Shown here in pieces: positions 1 to 5,600 of a stretch of 6,730 nucleotides of DNA; the first letter of the stretch is position 1; each line of letters starts with the position of its first letter. The notes under the pieces were generated by a model, which had not been told where the DNA came from, searched no databases, and worked only from the letters and a program-made list of their open reading frames with translations. The position numbers were made by a program, and so were the translations under genes. Source of the stretch: Finegoldia magna (GTDB taxonomy: Bacteria > Bacillota > Clostridia > Tissierellales > Peptoniphilaceae); NCBI RefSeq assembly GCF_018371055.1, contig NZ_JAGYZD010000082.1:1-6730 (forward strand). Direction: 5' to 3'.

Positions 1-4
1 ATCG

Positions 5-12
5 CTCCTTTT
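5..12 (-). promoter_or_regulatory. Shine-Dalgarno-like site of a gene starting beyond the left edge
   Basis: Read on the minus strand, the edge of the window ends in AAAAGGAG followed by CGAT. This purine-rich match to the anti-Shine-Dalgarno sequence resembles the AGGAG sites in front of the other genes here. It lies about 90 nt downstream of the terminator that ends the acetyltransferase operon, which leaves room for a promoter. I infer a separate minus-strand gene whose start codon is a few bases outside the window. No coding sequence of it is visible, and between this site and the terminator I find no convincing -35/-10 pair. Confidence 0.45.
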
Positions 13-100
13 AATATGTTTTGTTTGGTCACTTACATATTAACACAGCTGATTAGCTATGAGTTATTTTATGTTGCACTTGTTATGATAAATTATCTGC

Positions 101-132
101 AAAAAAACACCAGAATTTTATTTCTGGCGTGT
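101..132 (-). terminator. Rho-independent terminator of the S51-YwaF-ElaA operon
   Basis: On the minus strand the RNA has the arm ACGCCAGA (130 to 123), a short A-rich loop, the arm TCTGGTGT (114 to 107, pairing with one G-U), and then an uninterrupted run of seven U (107 to 101). The stem of about 8-9 bp starts only 6 nt after the stop codon of the acetyltransferase gene. The U-run lies on the minus-strand side, so it ends this operon. Read the other way the hairpin has no comparable T-run. Confidence 0.88.
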
Positions 133-137
133 TCCAT

Positions 138-572
138 TTAACTTATCATGTATTTCATTTGTATGTGTGGAATTCCATCTTCTTCGAATGGCTCTGAGGT
201 TTGAACGAACCCTAATTTTTCGTAAAATTTTTGGGCGTAGGTTTGTGCTTCTATGATTATGGAATCTGCGTGAAGTTTTTCTGTCGCAAATTCAATTGCT
301 GTTTTCATTATTTGTGTTCCATTTCCTTTGCGTCTTTCGGTTGCTATTACTCGTCCGATGTGGAATGTATCATTTTGTTTGTACAATCTACAGTAAGCCA
401 AGATAATTGAGTTGTCGTTTTGCAAGTATATGTGATGACTTATCAGATCGATGTCGTCTATTTCGTGGTAGGGGCATTGTTGTTCTACTACGAATACGTC
501 GACTCTTAGTTTGTAGATGTGGAAGAGTTCTTTTGTTGTGAGTTTGTCGAATGGTTTGATGATTGTGTTCAT
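138..572 (-). CDS. ElaA-type GNAT family N-acetyltransferase
   Basis: A 144-residue cytosolic protein of the GNAT fold, which transfers an acetyl group from acetyl-CoA to an amine. The ElaA subfamily is recognisable from its conserved landmarks: KLRVDVFVVEQ (residues 21-31) followed by CPYHEID (33-39), HIGRV (71-75), the acetyl-CoA pyrophosphate loop RRKGNG (80-85, pattern RxxGxG), AQTYAQKFYEKLGF (109-122), and the C-terminal EDGIPHIQM (131-139). The length matches the usual 145-155 residues of the family. The ATG is supported by AGGAGA (582-577) at good spacing. It is the last gene of a three-gene minus-strand operon, 22 nt after the YwaF-like gene, with a terminator 6 nt beyond its stop. 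No physiological substrate is firmly established for ElaA proteins that I can state, so the substrate stays open. I see no truncation or missing motif. Confidence 0.93.
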   Translation of the reverse strand: MNTIIKPFDKLTTKELFHIYKLRVDVFVVEQQCPYHEIDDIDLISHHIYLQNDNSIILAYCRLYKQNDTFHIGRVIATERRKGNGTQIMKTAIEFATEKLHADSIIIEAQTYAQKFYEKLGFVQTSEPFEEDGIPHIQMKYMIS

Positions 573-594
573 GGTTTCTCCTAAAGGATAGCGA

Positions 595-1293
595 TTATTG
601 TTGTGTTGTTAGTTGTGGTTCTATTTGTGCGTCTTGTACGATTTTGTTGTGTGTTATTTCTGCAATTGTAATCAAGAATGTGATGATTAATGTCATTATT
701 AGGAATGTAACATGTGGTGTGAATCGTACTGGTATTGTTTGCGGAAATTGTACAAGGTATCCGTAATTTGTATGCAATATTAGGTTGACTGTCATGATTG
801 CTATGTTCATGATGCTTGTTGTCATGAGTGTGTGTTTTAGTTTAAGGGTGGATTTTCTTGCGGATAATATGCTAACACCACAAAATCCTAGAAGCAAATG
901 GTTGGCGATGTATGTGAGGTTGGTTACGTGCGGCCACAGATATTTGGATGGATCTGGGAATGTAAATGCGATTATGCTACCGATTAGTCCCATCCATGCA
1001 AAATAGCGCATTAGTTTGTCGTCTTGTATGAGGTATGCTACCACCATCATGATGGCTGATATTCTGCAGTGAAATAGTGGCAATCCTTCTTTGATGAGAA
1101 GTGTGTGGTTTCCTGCGTACCATGCGAATAATATTATTTGTCCAAATAATCCCAAAAACAATGCTGGTTTGAGTAGTTTGGTTTTGTGTTTGAGTTTGTA
1201 TGCCAAAAAAATTACTAGGACTAATGATAGTCTTAGTAATGTTATGTTGATATTGGTGTAGGCATCTTCGTTATATCTGAAAAATTCTGTCAT
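595..1293 (-). CDS. YwaF/TMEM164-family integral membrane protein
   Basis: A 232-residue, very hydrophobic protein with about seven predicted membrane segments (near residues 18-32, 43-60, 75-90, 96-111, 125-143, 155-173 and 192-212), without a cleavable signal peptide, and with a short polar C-terminal tail. It resembles the bacterial YwaF family, whose animal relative TMEM164 has been reported as a phospholipid acyltransferase. Family marks I can see are GLPLFHCRISA (70-80, Cys76 at a membrane border), TNLTYIANHLLLG (124-136, His132) and TNYGYL (175-180). Cys76 and His132 are candidate catalytic residues, by analogy only. The ATG overlaps the stop of the S51 gene in TAATG. Its Shine-Dalgarno GAGGAG lies inside that gene's last codons, so translation is probably coupled. 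The activity of bacterial members is not something I can state; a lipid acyltransferase is inference from the animal homologue. Confidence 0.82.
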   Translation of the reverse strand: MTEFFRYNEDAYTNINITLLRLSLVLVIFLAYKLKHKTKLLKPALFLGLFGQIILFAWYAGNHTLLIKEGLPLFHCRISAIMMVVAYLIQDDKLMRYFAWMGLIGSIIAFTFPDPSKYLWPHVTNLTYIANHLLLGFCGVSILSARKSTLKLKHTLMTTSIMNIAIMTVNLILHTNYGYLVQFPQTIPVRFTPHVTFLIMTLIITFLITIAEITHNKIVQDAQIEPQLTTQQ

Positions 1294-2012
1294 TAATTTA
1301 CTCCTCGTAGATTTACGACTTCACCTGTGTTACAGACTTTTCTTACTCTGCCATCTTTGATGACGTAGCAATTGCCGTAGATTTTGTTTTCTGTTGGTAT
1401 GATGAAAGCTCCATCTTCTATGGCGTAGAATTTTCTTCCGTAGCTGTCAGGCAGTGTGACATCTTCCATGATTCGTTGGTGGTCGACTCGTTGATTTTTG
1501 ACATCTGCGTAGTGTGGAAGTACTGATATGTCTACAATTCCTAGCCCTTTGAGAAATCTACGGTAGTGCGTGGATTTGACTTCGCCAAAGTTTTCGGGCT
1601 GAGAGTAGACTTCTAATGCTGAATTCATGCTTCCTGCGCTTATTCCTATCACAAGTCCGTCGTAGTTTTTGATATATTTTTGAAGATGAATGTGGTGGAA
1701 GAATTTGTTCTGTGTCGGAACGTGACCTCCAGCAAGAATTATGAGGTTGGATTGTGATATGAGCTGTTGTAATCTTCTTTTTTTAAAAGGATACAAAGTT
1801 GTCCAGTGTTTGACTGTGAATCCACTTTTTTTGAAGGCTCTCTTGTAGTGCGAGCTTATCGTGTGTGTTAGAAATGGTGCTTGTGGATCCGATAGAATGT
1901 ACAGACAGTTGATGTCACCTACGTATTCTTGGATTTTGTCGACAAATCCATTTTGACTGTTAAGTTGTCTTTTGTCAGGGGACATGATGTCACTTGTAAG
2001 TATCACGTTCAT
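1293..2012 (-). CDS. S51-family (peptidase E-like) class I glutamine amidotransferase-fold protein
   Basis: A 239-residue cytosolic protein without signal peptide or membrane segments. It shows the layout of MEROPS family S51 (aspartyl dipeptidase PepE, cyanophycinase): an N-terminal Rossmann-like strand NVILTSDI, a loop AGGHVPT (94-100), the nucleophile elbow GISAGS (123-128) with Ser125 in place of the Cys of true glutamine amidotransferases, a LPHYAD segment (165-170) whose His167 is the likely catalytic histidine, and FYAIEDGAFII (195-205), a late block typical of the family. PepE-type enzymes cut after an N-terminal aspartate. Here the usual GGN-type loop is replaced by GGHVPTQN, which suggests a divergent branch, so the substrate is uncertain. 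The ATG is preceded by AGGAGA (2023-2018). It is the first gene of the operon, overlapping the YwaF-like gene by 1 nt. It could instead be a non-peptidase member of the fold. Confidence 0.85.
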   Translation of the reverse strand: MNVILTSDIMSPDKRQLNSQNGFVDKIQEYVGDINCLYILSDPQAPFLTHTISSHYKRAFKKSGFTVKHWTTLYPFKKRRLQQLISQSNLIILAGGHVPTQNKFFHHIHLQKYIKNYDGLVIGISAGSMNSALEVYSQPENFGEVKSTHYRRFLKGLGIVDISVLPHYADVKNQRVDHQRIMEDVTLPDSYGRKFYAIEDGAFIIPTENKIYGNCYVIKDGRVRKVCNTGEVVNLRGVN

Positions 2013-2063
2013 TTCGTTCTCCTATATTTAGTGCAAATATATTTCGATTGGTATTGTTATTTT

Positions 2064-2072
2064 ATTTTACCA
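2064..2072 (-). promoter_or_regulatory. Candidate extended -10 promoter of the S51-YwaF-ElaA operon
   Basis: The minus strand reads TGGTAAAAT at 2072 to 2064: a TG motif one base before TAAAAT, five of six matches to TATAAT. No good -35 is present at 16-18 nt (best is CTCCCA), which an extended -10 can tolerate. Transcription would start near 2057, giving a leader of about 45 nt with the AGGAGA site. Weak evidence, chosen because it is the best match between the long hairpins and the first gene. Confidence 0.32.
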
Positions 2073-2122
2073 CAATATGCGTGTTTTGGGAGATGTAGGG
2101 GCGGAAATCGGAGATGTTTTAG

Positions 2123-2138
2123 ATTGAAAAAATAGATA
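2123..2138 (+). repeat. A-rich flanking repeat, copy 1 (diverged)
   Basis: ATTGAAAAAATAGATA lies about 40 nt left of hairpin unit A. It matches the flank left of unit B (ATTGAAAAAAGTAGATTA at 2366-2383) apart from small gaps. Its presence at the same relative place suggests that unit plus flank were duplicated together. The match is short and A-rich, so some of it may be chance. Confidence 0.45.
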
Positions 2139-2155
2139 TGAAAATTTTGCTGAAT

Positions 2156-2355
2156 AAGTTAGCATTGAAATAAACCAAAAACATCGTAAATAAGCGAATC
2201 ATTCGGAAAAAATTGGAATAAATTCTAGCGAAATGAAACGTTTAAAAATCGCACTGTCTGAGCGTCAACGAGTTTGCGATTTTAGTTTCATAAGCGTTGA
2301 ATTTATCAATTTTTGTAGACAGATGAGCATATTACGAGTTTTTGTGTTCCCCCCC
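2156..2355. repeat. Long imperfect hairpin unit A
   Basis: The core 2176-2344 (169 nt) is one imperfect inverted repeat. The outer arms are CAAAAAC-A-TCGTAA (2176-2189) against its complement at 2332-2344, with one bulged base. Inward, AAATTG and TAAATTC blocks pair, then GAAAC, TAAAATCGCA and their complements up to an apex near 2268-2276 that contains CTGTCTGAGCG. The left lead-in GCATTGAAATAA (2162-2173) is shared with unit B, so the repeated unit is longer than the hairpin. Unit B begins 234 nt further on in the same orientation. Similar intergenic palindromes with a CTGTCTGAGCG tip seem familiar to me from clostridial genomes, but I cannot confirm this here. It could be a palindromic mobile element, a structured RNA, or the remains of one. 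Confidence 0.75.
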
Positions 2356-2369
2356 TTTTTATAGAATTG

Positions 2370-2384
2370 AAAAAAGTAGATTAC
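2370..2384 (+). repeat. 15-nt direct repeat, copy left of unit B
   Basis: AAAAAAGTAGATTAC here is identical to 2625-2639. The two copies bracket hairpin unit B. This copy has no nearby complementary arm, unlike the right copy, which is part of the exporter terminator. Confidence 0.65.
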
Positions 2385-2388
2385 ATAA

Positions 2389-2592
2389 AAAGATTGCAGT
2401 GAAATAACAAAAAAAGATCGTAGCTAAATGAGTCATCTGGAGAAAATTGTGCAAAATTCAATCGAAAAATCCGTCAGAAATTTGACCGCGTAAGCGAAGC
2501 GTGCTTCAAATTTCAGGATTTTGAGATTTGAATTTTCCAATTTTTGGAAGCCAGACGAATGTGCTACGACTTTTCTTGTTTTATTGTCCCTG
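2389..2592. repeat. Long imperfect hairpin unit B
   Basis: The core 2406-2580 (175 nt) is one imperfect inverted repeat. The outer arm AACAAAAAAAGATCGTAGC (2406-2424) pairs with its near-complement ending at 2580. Inward, ATCTGG, AAAATTG, AAAATTCAA, AAAATCC and GAAATTTGA all have complementary partners in order, up to an apex around 2487-2502 (CGCGTAAGCGAAGCGTG). It shares its lead-in (GCAGTGAAATAA, 2397-2408) and the base half of its stem with unit A: ATCGTA, TCAT, GGA, AAAATTG and AAATTC occur in the same order, and the right arm shares GAATTTnnCAATTTTTG. The tip half is different. No ORF lies inside. It is a non-autonomous palindromic repeat, an RNA, or both. Confidence 0.77.
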
Positions 2593-2624
2593 TCTTATGT
2601 ATATGTCCTGCAAGAACGCGAAAT

Positions 2625-2639
2625 AAAAAAGTAGATTAC
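2625..2639 (+). repeat. 15-nt direct repeat, copy right of unit B
   Basis: The second identical copy of AAAAAAGTAGATTAC. Bases 2628-2639 form the outer part of one arm of the exporter terminator, and 2625-2630 encode its U-run on the minus strand. GTAGATTA also recurs as its complement at 2683-2690, where it covers the last sense codons and stop of the permease gene. Confidence 0.65.
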
Positions 2640-2674
2640 CATGTTTGCTATGTGCAAATACGGTTTTCTACTTT
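2625..2674 (-). terminator. Rho-independent terminator of the ABC exporter operon
   Basis: Two 21-nt arms (2674-2654 and 2648-2628) flank a 5-nt loop. On the minus strand the outer block AAAGTAGA pairs perfectly with TCTACTTT, and the inner ACCGT and TTTGC blocks also pair. About 18 of 21 positions pair, including one G-U, with three mismatches. The arm is followed by a run of six U (2630-2625). The hairpin begins 7 nt after the permease stop codon. Read in the plus direction the following bases are T-poor, so it works mainly for the minus strand. Confidence 0.88.
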
Positions 2675-2681
2675 CTATACC

Positions 2682-5600
2682 TTAATCTACTGATTTTAAT
2701 GCTTCAAGCATATCTACTTTTTTCAATTTGTGGTTGACTATTACTCCCAATGCGTAAAGTATCACGATAACCAAAATTATTGGTAAGATATATACCCACA
2801 CTTCGATATTTGGGTTGAAGAATATTTCCGCTGGGGCAACTTTGTCGAGGATTACTTTGTGTAGGATTTTCCCGCCAAATATTCCCGCGATTATTCCAAT
2901 AATTGACAAACAGATTGTTTCACGATAGATGTACATGGTTACTTCGTTGTTGAAGAATCCCAATACTTTTATCGTGGATAATTCTCTGATTCTTTCTGCT
3001 ACGTTGATGTTTGTTAAGTTGTACAGGATTACAATCGCAAGTAACAGCGACATTATCGTCAACACTGTCATTACTTTCGTGAGCGAATTGGTCATTGTTT
3101 CAACTTGTATGATGATGTTGGTGTTTTGTGACACGGCTTTGATTCCGTTCGATGCCATGAATTTCGCTGTGACTTTTTCTACGTTCGTTTTTGATTTGTC
3201 CCTGAGAGCGATGAAGTAGCTGTTGTCGTCCACTTTTTCGCCAACTGATTTTCTGTAGTAGTCATCACTCATGAAGATAAAATGTCCTGCGTACATTTTG
3301 GTAATTTGTGCGATATTGTATTTTCTATCTTGGTTTACGACTTTTAGCGTTATGGTGTCGCCTGCATTTACATTCATCAAATCGGCGAGCTTCTGCGATA
3401 TAACTATGCCGTCATTCGTTATTTTGAGCATATCTTCGGAGTTTTTGTGTTCCAAATTGATGTACGGAGAAAATGTGTCCGTGTGTGTGACAAGCATCGT
3501 GATTGTTTGTTCGTCGTCAATTCCTTTGATGTTTTTCGTGATATTTTCAAAATGAACTGGAATGTAGCCTGTAATGTCGTCTGATTTTAATAATCGGTCG
3601 ATTTTCTGTTGTTCTTTTTCTGTAACGAAATCCTTCTTCTCAACTACTGCATCGTATTGGATGATTGGTCCGTATTGTTTGGTTTGGATGCCGTTGATTG
3701 AGGATGAAATCCCAAGCCCTGCGAATAATAGCGCGACGGATCCTGCCACGCCGAATATCGTCATGAACATTCTTTGCTTGTATCTGAAGATGTTACGAGC
3801 TGTGACTTTTTGCGTGAAGGTCATCCTGCTCCACAACGGTGTGATTCTTTCCATGAAAATCTTGGAGCCTTTTGTCGGTGGTTTCGGTAGCAATAGTTGT
3901 GCCGCTGTTTCTCGTAGTTCTTTTACTGAGATGTAAACCGCTGGGAGTACGCTGCAAAGTATCGCGAAAAGCACCGATAAACCAAGTATTTTGAATGAAA
4001 AATAGTACTTGACTGGTGGTATGGTCATGTTTGCCAAAAGCGACGTGCACAAAATGTACGGAAGTGCGTACGTTCCAAGTAGCGTTCCCAAAATCGTGCC
4101 CAATCCTCCAGATATTAGCCCGTACAACACGAATTTCTTGATGACATCAGCATCATTATATCCCAACGCCTTCAAAATTCCTGCGTTGTTTCGTTCTTCT
4201 TGGACAAATCGCGTCATCGTTGTGACTGTTACAAGCGCTGCGACAAGATACAATACCACAGGGAACAAGTTGCTTACTTTCGTGATTCCCGATGATGTCG
4301 TTTCGACCATTTTGATTCCGTCGCCTCCTGGCATTGTCCTTCTTGTATATGTCGAATATTCTGGCAACGATAATCCGTCGATTTCGATTTGAGCGTCGTG
4401 AATTTTGGATTCTGCGTCTTGAATTTTGTCGTCGGCTTTTTTCTTTTCTGTTTCAAATTCTTTTTTCTTGTCGTCAAGTTCTTTTTGTGACGATGAGATT
4501 TTGTCAAATCCTTCTTGGATTTGTTTCTTCGATGAGTTCAGCTGTGCAATTCCGTTTTGGTATTTTGTTTTGGATGCGTTGAGCTGATTGCGTCCAGAGT
4601 TGTATTTCGCAACAGAATTTTGGTAGAGTTTCTTCTTTTCGTTAAGTTTAGTTTGTGACGAATCAAATTCATCAATTTTTTTCATTCCAGATTTGTATTG
4701 TTGAAGTCCCTGATTGTACTTCGCCAATCCTTGGTTGTACTGAGCTTCTGATTTTTGTATTACTTGAGTTTGTTCTGAAATTGAGCTTTCAGCTTGTTGA
4801 ATTTCTGGAACATTTTCTGGATTTATTCCCTGCTTTTTTAGTTCTGCTTTCTTTTGTTCAAGGTTTTGCTTTGCTTGTTGTAGCTTTGCTTTTCCTTGTT
4901 GGATTTGTGCGTTTGATGAATCTAACTTTGCTTTCGTGGCATCAAGAGTCGATTTTGCTTGTGATAGCTTTGCCCTGTTTGCTTCGACTTCTTTTTTCTT
5001 CGAATCCAATTGCTTTTGTCCGTTGTCAAGCTGAATTTTCGCATCGTCCAATTGTTTCTTGGATGCTTGAAGACGGCTTTCTGCTGATTCGATTTGGCGT
5101 TTTGAATTCTTGATTAAGGATTCCTTGTCTGCAATTTGTTTTTTAGCTGATACTAGATTTGATTTTTCGTCGTCGATTTTCTTTTGTCCGTCGGATAACT
5201 TCTTCTCTGCATCCGCGATTTCTTTCTTGGCATCTTCGATTTTCTTCTTGGATTTTGCTATTTTGTCATTTGCCTTGGATTTGATTTCTTCGAGTCGCTG
5301 TTTGCCGTTGTCTTTCAAAACCTCGTCGAGTTGTTTCTGATGTTGGTCGACTTTTCTGGTGTATTCACTGTCTGTGAAGTTGAGCCCACGCACATCATGA
5401 AAGCGCGCACGTGCAACGGTGTAAACGTCTGTGTCGAAGTTGTCTGTTGTTACAACTCCGTAGCCTTCCAAGTTTCCAGATCCTGCAGAGGAATTTCCCA
5501 AGGCTGTCTTGGAGATGATTTCCGTAGAATTCACAAATCCCGTCACGGTGAAGTCTTCCTGTTTCAAAATCTTGCTGTCTTCGTCTTTTTCTTTGAATTT

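Larger units (their letters stand above)
2073..2624. other. Gene-free intergenic region with two long hairpin units
   Basis: About 550 nt between the exporter terminator and the promoter of the next operon. No ORF with a ribosome binding site was found on either strand. It holds two diverged copies of a long hairpin-forming unit (described separately), short A-rich flanking repeats and a C7T5 run at 2349-2360. On transcription logic it lies after a terminator and before a promoter, so it is not obviously an untranslated region of either operon. No tRNA, rRNA, CRISPR or familiar riboswitch core was recognised. Confidence 0.7.

Noticed and set aside
47..58. Small dyad AGCTgattAGCT near the left edge as a possible operator
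   Set aside because: Arms of only 4 nt are expected by chance, and no clear promoter overlaps it.
563..766. Small cysteine-rich plus-strand frame (67 codons) resembling a peptide precursor
   Set aside because: It is antisense to the end of the YwaF-like gene and the start of the acetyltransferase gene. The cysteines come from TGT triplets opposite ACA codons, and there is no ribosome binding site or processing context.
1929..2135. Plus-strand frame of 68 codons reaching into the intergenic region
   Set aside because: It starts antisense inside the S51 gene, has no Shine-Dalgarno and no recognisable features.
2156..2592. CRISPR array or riboswitch reading of the intergenic repeats
   Set aside because: There are only two long, diverged, self-complementary units, with no short identical repeats and spacers. 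They also lie outside the expected leader of either operon, and no known aptamer core was recognised.
2156..2592. Insertion sequence remnant with transposase
   Set aside because: No transposase-like coding sequence is found in or beside the repeats. At most they are non-autonomous elements.
4655..5113. Plus-strand open frame of 152 codons, Leu/Phe-rich and membrane-like
   Set aside because: It is the complement of the Lys/Gln/Ala-rich coiled coil, whose AAG/CAA/GAA-type codons become CTT/TTG/TTC in antisense. Hydrophobicity follows from that composition alone.
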